Shown in pieces: positions 25,115-33,114 of a stretch of DNA of 34,258 nt. The notes beneath the pieces are model-generated. The model was not told where the DNA came from, did not search any database, and saw only the letters and a list, made by a program, of their open reading frames with translations. Position 1 is the stretch's first letter. Each line of letters starts with the position of its first letter. The translations under genes were made by a program, and so were the position numbers. Source of the DNA: Clostridiales bacterium. Its GTDB lineage: Bacteria; Bacillota; Clostridia; Caldicoprobacterales; DTU083. The DNA is taken from NCBI GenBank assembly GCA_012839095.1, contig DUOA01000140.1, forward strand, positions 1 to 34,258, given 5' to 3'.

Positions 25115-25150
25115 CAAAAAAAAACAGCGACGTAGTGATAATCGCTGCTT
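25115..25150 (-). terminator. Terminator after zapA
   Basis: On the minus strand GCAGCGA and TCGCTG form a stem around an 11-base loop, followed by nine T residues. It separates zapA from the one-carbon module. Confidence 0.85.
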
Positions 25151-25196
25151 ATTTTTTATGAGTATGTTTTCTGTCTGCAAGGGCAGCCGCCTACTC

Positions 25197-25535
25197 TTAT
25201 CGTTTTCCTTTTCGGGTTACATCATAAATGGCAGGCGCGTTGGATTCGGATGCAGATGGCATGGCAATTGTCTTTTTGGATGCTTCCTTCAATTCACTAA
25301 TTTCAGCCTGGAGAGCTTCCACCTCTGCCTTTAGCCTCAGAACTTCATCGCCCAGGTTAATGGCAGTCAGAACCGCTGCCATGGCTGTGCTCAGCCCGGG
25401 CTGCCTGTTTGTAACCTCTTCCATCTTGCGATTCACATGAATCGCCACCCGGTGAATATATTCCTCGGTTTCATTTGCCCGAATTGTATATTCTCTGCCG
25501 GCTATCCGGACAATGGTTCTAACTTTTTCCACCAT
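25197..25535 (-). CDS. zapA: Cell division protein ZapA
   Basis: From ATG 25535 the protein has 112 residues. It begins MVEKVRTIVRIAGREYTI, the usual ZapA opening, then has the helix with NRKMEEVTNRQPG, an Ala-rich helix (AMAAVLTAINLGDEVLRL) and a C-terminal coiled coil (about 65-90). ZapA binds FtsZ and bundles protofilaments at midcell. An upstream in-frame ATG (25583) would add 16 residues, but it lies before the predicted transcription start and is not SD-linked, so I reject it. Following pheT with its own promoter and preceding mutS2-region genes is a familiar clostridial order. Here the one-carbon module stands between zapA and the U32 peptidase-mutS2 pair. Confidence 0.93.
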   Translation of the reverse strand: MVEKVRTIVRIAGREYTIRANETEEYIHRVAIHVNRKMEEVTNRQPGLSTAMAAVLTAINLGDEVLRLKAEVEALQAEISELKEASKKTIAMPSASESNAPAIYDVTRKGKR

Positions 25536-25571
25536 CTGCGAACAACCCCTGTTATGATAATGTTTGATACT

Positions 25572-25600
25572 ATTATACATCATCTTCCAATTTTATACAA
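25572..25600 (-). promoter_or_regulatory. zapA promoter
   Basis: TTGTAT (25600-25595) and a perfect TATAAT (25577-25572) are separated by 17 bases on the minus strand. Transcription would start near 25565, which places the ATG at 25583 outside the message and supports the start at 25535. Confidence 0.65.
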
Positions 25601-25618
25601 TAGTTTTGTCGAAATATT

Positions 25619-28012
25619 TCATCTTAATTTAGCACCCAGCTCAGTTTCCAGCAAACTCACAATTTTCTCATGAGCCTTGTTGACTTCTTCATCCTTTAAG
25701 GTTCGATCAGCTGCTCTGTAAGTCAGTGAGTAAGCCATGCTTTTGCATCCCTCAGGTATCTGGCTTCCCTCATAGATGTCAAAGAGGGATACTTCCTCCA
25801 GAATCCTTCCGCCGCCCCTTCGTACCCTTTCCAGTATTTCGGCAGCCAAAACCTTTTTATCCACAACAAAGGCAAGATCCCTGGTCACCGCAGGATACTT
25901 GGGCAATGAACGATATTGTCTTACGGTATTTGCTTTATCCAGCATGATCTTAAGATTCAGCTCACCCAAAATAGCCCTTGTATTAATGTCGTAGTTGGCA
26001 GCCGTGTTAGGATGCAACTCACCGAACTTGCCTATGGATTCTCCATCCAGCAGCACTTCCGCAGTCCTTCCCGGATGCAGGGCGGAATGCAGGGCAGCTT
26101 TAAACTCTACTCTTTCATCCAGCCCCAAAAAGGACATCAGTGCCTCAATTATTCCTTTCATAGCATAGAAATCTGCATCTTCCCCATATTCACCCATAGC
26201 CAGAGTCAGAACTTCCTCCGGCAGATCGGTCATAGGCAGAGATTTGGGAATAAAAACCGGATTTATCTCAAAAATGCTGCAGTTTTCTATCCGGCGGTTA
26301 TAGTTCCGGGACAAGACCTCCAGCAGGCTGGGCAGCATGGTGGTACGCATGACACTCTGATCCTCTCCCAGGGGATTGGCTATCCTTACCGTATCCGGAT
26401 AATCTGCCTTGTCTTTGATGCCGATGGACTCATAAACATTGGGGCTGGTAAAGGAATAAGTAATAACCTCGTACATGCCCATTCCGGTCATAATTCCTTT
26501 TATTTCATCAAGCAGCCTTTGCTCATCTGTCCTGCTTCCTTTTGCAGCAGAGCCTTCCATCAGGGTCATGGGAATGCGGTCATATCCGTAAATACGGGCA
26601 ACTTCCTCTGCCAAATCCGCCATTCCCTCAATATCATTCCGGTAGGTTGGAATAACAGCCGTCATGGTTTCACCCTCCACCGAAACATCTATGCCCAGAC
26701 TTTCCAGAATCTGGGATATTTCATCAGCCGTAAGTTCCAGACCCAGTAACTTATTTATCCGATTCCATTCCACAGTCAGCTTTTTCTTTTCAACAGAAGT
26801 ACCCAGCACATCAATCCGGCCCTCCACAAGGGTACCGGCACCGAGTTCCTGCACCAGCTGAACAGCCCTGTCCACAGCAGTAAGAGCCATATTGATGTCC
26901 AGCCCCTTTTCAAAACGGCTGGAGGATTCGCTTCTAATACCCAGGGCCTTGGAGGTCATGCGCACGCTTGCTCCCTGAAACAGGGCACTCTCAAATACAA
27001 TTTGCCTGGTATCTTCAGTTATCTCCGAATTGGCTCCGCCCATCACGCCTGCGAGGGCTATCGGCTTAACCGCATCTGCAATAACCAGCATTTCCGGTGT
27101 CAGCTTTCTCTCCTGGTCATCCAGGGTTATTATGCTTTCTCCCGGCCGGGCGGTGCGGACAATAATCTTCCGGCCTTCCAGTTTTTCCAGATCAAAGGCG
27201 TGCATGGGTTGTCCCAGCTCCAGCATGACATAATTGGTAATATCCACAATATTGTTTATGGGACGCACCCCTGCCGCAGCCAGCCGGCGCCGCATCCAGC
27301 GGGGAGACGGCTGTATTTTGATGTCCCTGACAACTCTTGCCAGGTACCTGGGGCAAAGATCCGGGTTTTCCACCTCTACCTGAAGTTCATCCTCTACCCT
27401 GCCCTTACCCGGTTTTACTTCTATCTTCGGCATGGCCCAGGATTTTCCTGTTGTCACTGCAATTTCTCTTGCCATACCAACTACGCTGAGACAGTCGGGG
27501 CGGTTGGAGGTGATTTCCAGGTCAAATACAACCCCGCCCAGATCCAGTGCTTCCTTTATGTCCATGCCCGGGGGATACTCTTCCTGCAGGATCAGAATAC
27601 CGTCTGTCTCTGCTCCGGGATAATCGCTGTCTTTAAGTTCCAGTTCCTCGCCGGAGCACAGCATTCCCTGGGACTCCACTCCCCTGAGCTTCCCCCTCTT
27701 AATGGTTATATCCCCCGGCAGCCTGGCGCCGTGCAGCGCAACGGGCACCAACCGGCCGGGTGCAACATTGTCAGCGCCGGTAACAATCTGCACTGTTTCA
27801 GTTCCAACATCCACCTTGCATACCAGAAGTTTATCGGCATTTGGATGACTCTCCACAGAGAGCAGCTTACCCACTACAACGCCTGATATTTCTTCACGCA
27901 GAGTAATTATATCCTCCACATTGGAACCGGTCATGGTCAGTTTATCAGCCAGTTCCTTCATATCTGCATCTACTTCAACATATTCTTTTACCCAATTAAT
28001 CGGCAGCAACAT
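25619..28012 (-). CDS. pheT: Phenylalanyl-tRNA synthetase beta subunit
   Basis: The 797 residues have the standard bacterial PheT order: an N-terminal EMAP-like tRNA-binding domain (about 40-150), B3/B4 editing domain (about 205-390), B5 domain (about 405-475), a catalytic-like core and a C-terminal anticodon-binding FDX-ACB domain (about 700-797). The B3/B4 region removes mischarged tyrosine. The protein forms an alpha2-beta2 enzyme with PheS, whose gene lies 12 bases upstream. The SD GGAGGAG comes directly after the pheS stop. Expression should follow the T-box that precedes pheS. Confidence 0.98.
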   Translation of the reverse strand: MLLPINWVKEYVEVDADMKELADKLTMTGSNVEDIITLREEISGVVVGKLLSVESHPNADKLLVCKVDVGTETVQIVTGADNVAPGRLVPVALHGARLPGDITIKRGKLRGVESQGMLCSGEELELKDSDYPGAETDGILILQEEYPPGMDIKEALDLGGVVFDLEITSNRPDCLSVVGMAREIAVTTGKSWAMPKIEVKPGKGRVEDELQVEVENPDLCPRYLARVVRDIKIQPSPRWMRRRLAAAGVRPINNIVDITNYVMLELGQPMHAFDLEKLEGRKIIVRTARPGESIITLDDQERKLTPEMLVIADAVKPIALAGVMGGANSEITEDTRQIVFESALFQGASVRMTSKALGIRSESSSRFEKGLDINMALTAVDRAVQLVQELGAGTLVEGRIDVLGTSVEKKKLTVEWNRINKLLGLELTADEISQILESLGIDVSVEGETMTAVIPTYRNDIEGMADLAEEVARIYGYDRIPMTLMEGSAAKGSRTDEQRLLDEIKGIMTGMGMYEVITYSFTSPNVYESIGIKDKADYPDTVRIANPLGEDQSVMRTTMLPSLLEVLSRNYNRRIENCSIFEINPVFIPKSLPMTDLPEEVLTLAMGEYGEDADFYAMKGIIEALMSFLGLDERVEFKAALHSALHPGRTAEVLLDGESIGKFGELHPNTAANYDINTRAILGELNLKIMLDKANTVRQYRSLPKYPAVTRDLAFVVDKKVLAAEILERVRRGGGRILEEVSLFDIYEGSQIPEGCKSMAYSLTYRAADRTLKDEEVNKAHEKIVSLLETELGAKLR

Positions 28013-28024
28013 CTTGATCTCCTC

Positions 28025-29044
28025 CTAGAACTGTTTCAGGAATCGTATATCGTTTTCAAACAGCAGACGGATATCATCGATTCCATATTTCAGATTGGTG
28101 ATACGATCCAGACCCATTCCAAAGGCAAAACCGCTGTAGACTTCAGGATCAATGCCGCAGTATTGCAGAACCTTGGGATGGACCATTCCCGCACCCAGGA
28201 TCTCTATCCAGCCGGTGTGGGAGCATATGCGGCAGCCTTCTCCATGGCAGATGGCACAGGTTACGTCCACTTCGGCGCTGGGTTCCGTAAAGGGAAAATG
28301 GTGGGGACGGAACTTGGTTCTGGTACCCGGGCCGAATACTTTCTTGGCGAACACATCCAGAACCCCTTTCAAATCTCCCATGGTAATATTCCTGTCAACC
28401 ACCAGGCCCTCTATCTGGTGGAATATGGGAGAGTGGGTGGCATCCACCGCATCAGAACGATAAACCCGGCCAGGACATATTATCTTGATGGGGGGCTTTT
28501 GCCTGAGCATAGTTCGTATCTGAACCGGTGAAGTGTGAGTGCGAAGAAGCATATTCTCATTTATATAAAAGGTGTCCTGAACATCCCGGGCAGGATGATT
28601 CTTGGGGATGTTAAGGGCTTCAAAATTATAGCTGTCCCATTCCACTTCCGGGCCTTCAGCTATATCAAAGCCCATGCCCAGGAAGATTTCGGTGAGTTCA
28701 TTAAGCACCTTGGTTATAGGATGCAGTTTACCCAGCACAGGCCTCTTACCTGGTATCGTAACATCAATGGTTTCAGCCTCCAGCTGTTTTTCCATGGCGG
28801 CCTGCTTCAGGGCAGCGGTCCGCTTCCTGAGACCTTCCTCCAGTTCATTGCGGATTTCATTTGCCAGCTGTCCTATAATCGGTCTTTCCTCCGGAGGCAG
28901 ACTGCCCATTCCCCGAAGGACCTGGGTTAATTCTCCCTTCTTTCCCAGTTTCTTAACGCGGAATTCCTCCAGCTGACCAAGATCATGCAGACCGCCCAGT
29001 GCTTCCATGGCTTCTTTTCTTATCTGCTCCAGCTTGTTTTTCAT
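28025..29044 (-). CDS. pheS: Phenylalanyl-tRNA synthetase alpha subunit
   Basis: The protein has 339 residues: an N-terminal coiled-coil arm that contacts tRNA (about 1-90) and a class II catalytic core. Motif 2 ([22 protein letters not shown] region, about 192-213) and motif 3 ([11 protein letters not shown], 305-315) are complete. Between them, residues 263-274 read [12 protein letters not shown], a four-cysteine insertion common in Firmicute PheS and probably zinc-binding. It charges tRNA-Phe together with PheT. AAAGGAG lies 12 bases before ATG 29044. A T-box leader upstream provides control by uncharged tRNA-Phe. Confidence 0.98.
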   Translation of the reverse strand: MKNKLEQIRKEAMEALGGLHDLGQLEEFRVKKLGKKGELTQVLRGMGSLPPEERPIIGQLANEIRNELEEGLRKRTAALKQAAMEKQLEAETIDVTIPGKRPVLGKLHPITKVLNELTEIFLGMGFDIAEGPEVEWDSYNFEALNIPKNHPARDVQDTFYINENMLLRTHTSPVQIRTMLRQKPPIKIICPGRVYRSDAVDATHSPIFHQIEGLVVDRNITMGDLKGVLDVFAKKVFGPGTRTKFRPHHFPFTEPSAEVDVTCAICHGEGCRICSHTGWIEILGAGMVHPKVLQYCGIDPEVYSGFAFGMGLDRITNLKYGIDDIRLLFENDIRFLKQF

Positions 29045-29110
29045 TATTTACAGCATCTCCTTTCGCATTTCTGCGCATTGACATATATATCCATCATGTA
29101 TGAAGTCATA

Positions 29111-29352
29111 CAAAAAGCCTCCACCCCATAGGATACATGGGACGAAGGCTGTTTACCACGTGGTACCACCCAATTTCATTTCGTGTGAAACCTTAATACG
29201 CATAACGGGCCTGGCCCGGCAGGACCTACTATAAGTTCAGACCTGCGGCTCGGAAGCGAACTTCGATTCAGGATTAAGAGGAATGCTTTCAGCCTGTGGT
29301 ATTCCCTCTCTGGCATAACCCGGTTGAATCTACTTTTCTTCGTCACAGCCTT
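29111..29352 (-). promoter_or_regulatory. T-box leader (tRNA-Phe responsive) before pheST
   Basis: On the minus strand the Stem I opening GACGAAGAAAAGTAG starts near 29350, followed by the CAGAGAGGGAATACC distal region. UUC, the Phe codon, occurs at 29260-29258 and again at 29255-29253, where the specifier loop is expected. The T-box core GGGTGGTACCACG lies at 29171-29157. A terminator with stem arms AGCCTTCG... and ...GGTGGAGGCT and a T-run at 29116-29112 follows. Uncharged tRNA-Phe should stabilise the antiterminator and let pheST be transcribed. The specifier position itself is not resolved. Confidence 0.9.
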
Positions 29353-29353
29353 T

Positions 29354-29449
29354 TCATTTTGACATAACCATTTGTTTATAAAGAATATACGCTGTTACGG
29401 AACCTGTGGTTTCAAAGAGTCTCCAGAAGAACTCGGATACCATGAGCAT
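29354..29449 (-). CDS. yqzL: YqzL-like small protein (31 residues)
   Basis: A 31-codon ORF starts at ATG 29449 (or ATG 29443) and stops at TGA 29356-29354. AAAGGAG (29460-29454) precedes it. The peptide contains SEFFWRLFETTGSVTAY followed by ILYKQ, which resembles the YqzL family of tiny Firmicute proteins (aromatic-rich opening, then TG(S/N), then a Y-hydrophobic-Y/F-K stretch). In Bacillus subtilis yqzL lies between era and recO; here it sits between the SpoU methyltransferase gene and the pheST T-box. Function is unknown. The promoter at 29478-29506 is its own. Its SD lies in a hairpin that spans part of the coding sequence. Confidence 0.72.
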   Translation of the reverse strand: MLMVSEFFWRLFETTGSVTAYILYKQMVMSK

Positions 29450-29467
29450 CAGACTCCTTTACAGGTT
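29401..29467 (-). repeat. Hairpin covering the yqzL ribosome binding site
   Basis: AACCTGT...AAAGAGTCT (29401-29422) and its inverted partner AGACTCCTTT-ACAGGTT (29451-29467) can pair with one bulge and an internal loop. On the minus strand the left part of the stem contains AAAGGAG, the yqzL SD, so folding would hide it from ribosomes. Confidence 0.6.
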
Positions 29468-29477
29468 ATTTTACATA

Positions 29478-29506
29478 ATTATAACACAGGAAAATAAGCT
29501 GTTCAA
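29478..29506 (-). promoter_or_regulatory. Promoter for yqzL and pheST
   Basis: TTGAAC (29506-29501) and a perfect TATAAT (29483-29478) are 17 bases apart on the minus strand. Transcription would start near 29471, about 20 bases before yqzL. No terminator separates yqzL from the T-box, so pheST probably shares this transcript. Confidence 0.75.
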
Positions 29507-29510
29507 GGGA

Positions 29511-30344
29511 CTACCCGTCCATTTTTCTCCCTTTACGGAAAATTTCGTAAATTAGTATACCTGCTGCCACCGAGGCATTCAGAGATTCCGCTCCGCCCTT
29601 CATGGGTATTTTGACCAGGCTGTGGGCGTAACTTTTCACTTCCCTGCTGATCCCATGAGACTCACTGCCTATGATCAAAGCGATTCTGCCGCAGCCGCCC
29701 TTCCAGGCAAAAACATCCTCACCGCACAAATCACTGGCAGCAATATGAAAGCCGGCCTCGGCCGTCTTTTCAAGCAGCTCACTGCTTCTGCCTTCCCGGT
29801 AGATGGGAACCCGGAAAACTGAACCCATTGTAGCCCGGACAGCTTTGGGATTATAGGGATCAACACAATCGTTTATCAAAACAACCCCGTCTCCGCCTGC
29901 AGCGTCTATAGTCCGTATAATGGTGCCCAGGTTGCCCGGATCTTTTATTCCATCCAGAATTACCAGAAAACCCGGGTTTTGCTTCAGTGCCTTCTGAAAA
30001 TCGTATTCCTTTTGCCCAGCCACTGCCAGCACCCCCTGGGGAGACTGGGTATCCGACAGGGATTTGAAAAGCTTTTCTTTTACTATAATACAGCGAATAC
30101 CACTCTCCAGCGCCTGCACGGCAAGGGGATGATCGGACCAGGCTTCTGAAAAGATCAGCATGTCCAAAGCAAAATCAGATTTCAGTGCTTCTTCCACCAT
30201 TTTTTGCCCTTCTGCAATGAACCGCAGGTGCAGATCCCGATACTTTTTGTTCTGCAGGCTTCTCACATATTTAATGGTATTGTTTGAAGAGCCGGTAATT
30301 AATTCCGGCCTTTCCCTTTCTTTATTTCCGTCTCTTCCCTGCAT
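29511..30344 (-). CDS. SpoU/TrmH-family RNA 2'-O-methyltransferase (YsgA-like)
   Basis: From ATG 30344 the protein has 277 residues. A short substrate-binding domain (LQNKKYRDLHLRFIAEGQKMVEEAL) is followed by the knotted SPOUT methyltransferase domain with its three motifs: LDGIKDPGNLGTIIRT, IGSESHGIS and IPMKGGAESLNASVAAG. It uses S-adenosylmethionine to methylate a ribose in RNA, most likely rRNA. In Bacillus subtilis a homologue, ysgA, also lies just before pheST. A longer reading from 30395 would overlap ktrA by 74 bases; ATG 30344 has AGGAGA six bases upstream and overlaps by 23, so I prefer it. The target nucleotide is unknown. Confidence 0.9.
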   Translation of the reverse strand: MQGRDGNKERERPELITGSSNNTIKYVRSLQNKKYRDLHLRFIAEGQKMVEEALKSDFALDMLIFSEAWSDHPLAVQALESGIRCIIVKEKLFKSLSDTQSPQGVLAVAGQKEYDFQKALKQNPGFLVILDGIKDPGNLGTIIRTIDAAGGDGVVLINDCVDPYNPKAVRATMGSVFRVPIYREGRSSELLEKTAEAGFHIAASDLCGEDVFAWKGGCGRIALIIGSESHGISREVKSYAHSLVKIPMKGGAESLNASVAAGILIYEIFRKGRKMDG

Positions 30345-31005
30345 CTGAACTCTCCTGAAATCTTTCAATATCTTCCGTACTGCCCAGCACCACAAGAATA
30401 TCCCCGTTATGAATTATATCTTCACCTGAAGGCGATATATTGATATCATCGCCGCGCTTGACAGCCATCACATTAATGCCGTATCTGGCGCGTATATCCA
30501 AATCTCTTAAGGAGCGATTATTCCACACATCAATTGCCTGCAGCTCAACCAGCCTGTAGTGAGGTGTCAGCTGAATGTAATCCAGTATATTGGTGGATAC
30601 CAGGCTTTGTGCTATCCGCACTCCCATATCCATTTCAGGCAAAACCACCTTGTCAGCTCCGATCTTGTAGAGCAGTTTGGAATGCAGTTCATTCTGGGCT
30701 TTGGCCAGAACATACTTCACTCCGGCCTCCTTGCAAAGGAGTGTTATCAGGGTGCTGGATTGAATGTCCTGCCCGATTGCCACCACTGCCACATCAAAAT
30801 TACGAATACCAAGGGTGTGCAAGGCGTTCTCATCTGTTGCATCTGCCTGGACAGCATGAGTTATTTTTTCTGAAACCGCCTGTACCTTGTCCTCATCCTT
30901 GTCAACGGCCAGCACCTCATGACCCATGCTGTGCAGGGTTACAGCAATGCTCTCGCCAAACCTTCCTAATCCAAAAACCACAAATTGCTTCATGATCTCC
31001 ATCAT
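30322..31005 (-). CDS. ktrA: Potassium uptake regulatory subunit, TrkA/KtrA (RCK) family
   Basis: The 227-residue cytoplasmic protein has one RCK_N Rossmann domain (GLGRFG at 12-17, followed by VDKDEDK that binds the adenine nucleotide) and one RCK_C domain (about 145-220). A single RCK unit matches KtrA rather than E. coli TrkA, which has two. It assembles as an octameric ring on the membrane subunit and gates it in response to ATP/ADP. Start choice among M1, M2 and M5 is not resolved; AAAAGGAG stands immediately upstream. It lies 18 bases after the channel gene and overlaps the SpoU gene, so all three are probably one operon. Confidence 0.93.
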   Translation of the reverse strand: MMEIMKQFVVFGLGRFGESIAVTLHSMGHEVLAVDKDEDKVQAVSEKITHAVQADATDENALHTLGIRNFDVAVVAIGQDIQSSTLITLLCKEAGVKYVLAKAQNELHSKLLYKIGADKVVLPEMDMGVRIAQSLVSTNILDYIQLTPHYRLVELQAIDVWNNRSLRDLDIRARYGINVMAVKRGDDINISPSGEDIIHNGDILVVLGSTEDIERFQESSDAGKRRK

Positions 31006-31023
31006 TCTCCTTTTAACCGGCTT

Positions 31024-32394
31024 TTAACCAACCATAATACGTTCCTCAGGATATCGTATATGGTTTCCATCCTGCTTTTGTCTTCTGGCCAGAGCCAGGG
31101 TAAGAGAAAGAGGCCCGACCCTGCCCAGATACATTGTCATCATAAGAATAATCCTGCTGATATAATGCATTCCGGCTATGTCCATGACAGACAGTCCGGT
31201 GGTGCTCACTGCTGCTGCTGCCTCAAACATGATATCCAGAAAGGGAACGAATTCTATGAAGGATAGTACCAAAGTAACAGCGACCCAGGCCAGGAGGGAA
31301 ATCAAGGCTATGGCCAAAGCCCGGTGGGCTATGGAATAAGGGATGCGCCTTCGAAAAACAACTATGTCATTCTGCCCTTTTGCTACACTCCATGCCATCA
31401 GGAGTATCAGACTCATGGTCGTAGTCTTGATACCGCCTCCCGTTGAAGTAGGAGATGCCCCTATGAACATCAGCAGAATCGTCATAAATTTGGAGGCATT
31501 TGTCAGTTCCGCCGCATCTATGGTATATATGCCCGCTGTTCTTACATTAACTGAAAGGAAGAGGGATGCCAGAAGCTTTTCCTTCATAGCAAGAGGTCCA
31601 ATAGTATGGGGATTGCCGTATTCCGCCAGAAAGAAAAACATAAAACCCAGCACGATCAGGGCCAGAGAAACCGTTATCACAATCTTTGTATGCAAGGCCC
31701 ACTTTCGAAAGCGATAACCATGATTGTTCAAATCCAATATGACTGTAAAGCCCAGGCCTCCCAGAAATACCAATGCCATGGTGACCAGATTGATAATCAG
31801 GTCACCTGTATATTCCATAAAGCTTGTATAATGCCCCAGCAAATCAATTCCCGCATTACAGAATGCGGAAATGGAATGAAATATGCTGTAGTATACTCCT
31901 TTACTCCAGCCAAACAGCGGGACAAAGCGCAATGCCAGCAGTAATGCCCCAATACTTTCAATGACAAAGGTAACTGTGAGTATGTATTTGGTAAGGCGTA
32001 CCACTCCTTCCAGCTTGAACTGGTTGAGTGCCTCCTTCATCAGAAGGCGTTCCCGGAGGGTAATTCGTTTTCCCATCAGCAGAAAAACCAGCGTACTGAT
32101 GGTCATGAGCCCCAGACCCCCTGCCTGAATAAGGCACAAAACAACGGTCTGTCCGAACAGGGAAAGCTGTGTGCCTATATCCACGACCAGCAGACCGGTA
32201 ACACATACTGCGGATGTAGCAGTAAACAGGGCATCAAACCATCCCATGCTCATTCCGTCGGCGGATGCAAGGGGAAGAACCAGCAGTATGGCCCCCGCCG
32301 GTATGATAAGCAGAAAACTCAAAGCCAGCATCCTGACAGGTGATATGTAAATTGATCTTCTTACTGTAACGCGATTCAAGTACTTCAACCCCAT
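31024..32394 (-). CDS. ktrB: Potassium uptake membrane subunit, TrkH/KtrB family
   Basis: This 456-residue protein repeats the membrane-pore-membrane motif four times, as in KtrB and TrkH. Filter-loop sequences are seen in TATSAVCVTGL, SISAFCNAGID, SVNVRTAGI and AVSTTGLSV, each with the conserved Gly of a potassium filter. It conducts potassium inward, and its length fits KtrB (about 450 residues). ktrA follows 18 bases on. The SD region, GAGGAG, lies in the loop of a perfect 9-bp hairpin 12 bases before ATG 32394. The ion-coupling, sodium or proton, is not visible from sequence. Confidence 0.94.
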   Translation of the reverse strand: MGLKYLNRVTVRRSIYISPVRMLALSFLLIIPAGAILLVLPLASADGMSMGWFDALFTATSAVCVTGLLVVDIGTQLSLFGQTVVLCLIQAGGLGLMTISTLVFLLMGKRITLRERLLMKEALNQFKLEGVVRLTKYILTVTFVIESIGALLLALRFVPLFGWSKGVYYSIFHSISAFCNAGIDLLGHYTSFMEYTGDLIINLVTMALVFLGGLGFTVILDLNNHGYRFRKWALHTKIVITVSLALIVLGFMFFFLAEYGNPHTIGPLAMKEKLLASLFLSVNVRTAGIYTIDAAELTNASKFMTILLMFIGASPTSTGGGIKTTTMSLILLMAWSVAKGQNDIVVFRRRIPYSIAHRALAIALISLLAWVAVTLVLSFIEFVPFLDIMFEAAAAVSTTGLSVMDIAGMHYISRIILMMTMYLGRVGPLSLTLALARRQKQDGNHIRYPEERIMVG

Positions 32395-32397
32395 TGA

Positions 32398-32422
32398 CAG
32401 GCTGCTTCTCCTCAGCAGCCTG
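32398..32422 (-). repeat. 9-bp hairpin with the ktrB ribosome binding site in its loop
   Basis: CAGGCTGCT (32398-32406) and AGCAGCCTG (32414-32422) are perfect inverted copies around a 7-base loop. On the minus strand the loop reads GAGGAGA, the only SD candidate for ATG 32394. Folding would present the SD and bring it closer to the start codon. Confidence 0.65.
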
Positions 32423-32477
32423 CTGTTTACCTGTTAATGACTGAAATGGAAACTGCTTTTTGATTTTTGATCGCTAT

Positions 32478-32508
32478 AAATAAAAAAGGCCGCCGCATGG
32501 AGGCCTTC
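32478..32508 (-). terminator. Terminator after rplT
   Basis: On the minus strand AAGGCC and GGCCTT form a stem, extended by two further GC pairs, followed by a T-run. It starts six bases after the rplT stop at 32514. Confidence 0.85.
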
Positions 32509-32513
32509 CATTC

Positions 32514-32876
32514 TTATGCATTATTAAGTTTTTCCTTGGCAATTCCTACCAGCTCAGCAAAGCCTGCGCTGTCGTTAACCGCCAGGTCAGCCAGAATTTT
32601 TCTGTCCACCTGAATATTGGCTTTTTTAAGGCCGTTTATGAATCGGCTGTAGCTCAGACCGTTCAATCTGGCAGCAGCATTGATTCTGGCTATCCAAAGC
32701 TTTCTGAAATCTCTCTTTCTTAGCTTTCTTCCTGTATATGAAGCAGCCAGGGCCCGAATAACTGCCTGGTTGGCCGGGCGGAAATTCTTGCTTCTTGCTC
32801 CGTAATAGCCCCTGGCCAGCTTTAATATCTTCTTATGCTTTTTCTTGGCATTAACTGCACTTTTCACTCTAGCCAT
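32514..32876 (-). CDS. rplT: 50S ribosomal protein L20
   Basis: The 120-residue basic protein matches L20 along its full length: [20 protein letters not shown] at the N-terminal tail, [16 protein letters not shown] in the core and [20 protein letters not shown] near the end. It is needed early in 50S assembly on 23S rRNA, and in Firmicutes it also represses its own operon by binding the infC leader. It is the last gene of infC-rpmI-rplT, 20 bases after rpmI, and is followed by a terminator. Confidence 0.98.
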   Translation of the reverse strand: MARVKSAVNAKKKHKKILKLARGYYGARSKNFRPANQAVIRALAASYTGRKLRKRDFRKLWIARINAAARLNGLSYSRFINGLKKANIQVDRKILADLAVNDSAGFAELVGIAKEKLNNA

Positions 32877-32896
32877 TCTAAAAACCTCCTTTTGTA

Positions 32897-33094
32897 TTAT
32901 TTATACGGAATCAGTTTCCTGATATTTTTTTCTTCCTGAGCTGCAACATAAGTTCCTTTTCGGAGATTTCTCTTTCTCTTGGGAGACTTTTTGGTCAGGA
33001 TATGGCTTTTATAAGCTCTGGACCTTTTGACCTTTCCGGATTTGGTCAGGCCGAACCTCTTTGCTGCTCCACGGTGCGTCTTCATTTTAGGCAT
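32897..33094 (-). CDS. rpmI: 50S ribosomal protein L35
   Basis: This 65-residue, very basic protein has the L35 hallmarks: [21 protein letters not shown] at the start and a [16 protein letters not shown] stretch in the second half. It is a small 50S subunit protein. It lies between infC (20 bases) and rplT (20 bases), the standard operon order. Confidence 0.98.
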   Translation of the reverse strand: MPKMKTHRGAAKRFGLTKSGKVKRSRAYKSHILTKKSPKRKRNLRKGTYVAAQEEKNIRKLIPYK

Positions 33095-33114
33095 TCGTAC
33101 TTCCTCCCTTCCAG

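Noticed and set aside
24957-25334. Plus-strand ORF crossing the zapA terminator and gene end
   Set aside because: It covers a terminator and the antisense of zapA, and its composition is that of non-coding sequence.
25536-25583. Extended N-terminus of ZapA from ATG 25583
   Set aside because: It precedes the predicted transcription start, has no SD, and family members begin at the later methionine.
30345-30395. Extended N-terminus of the SpoU methyltransferase from 30395
   Set aside because: It would overlap ktrA by 74 bases with no SD, whereas ATG 30344 has AGGAGA at six bases.
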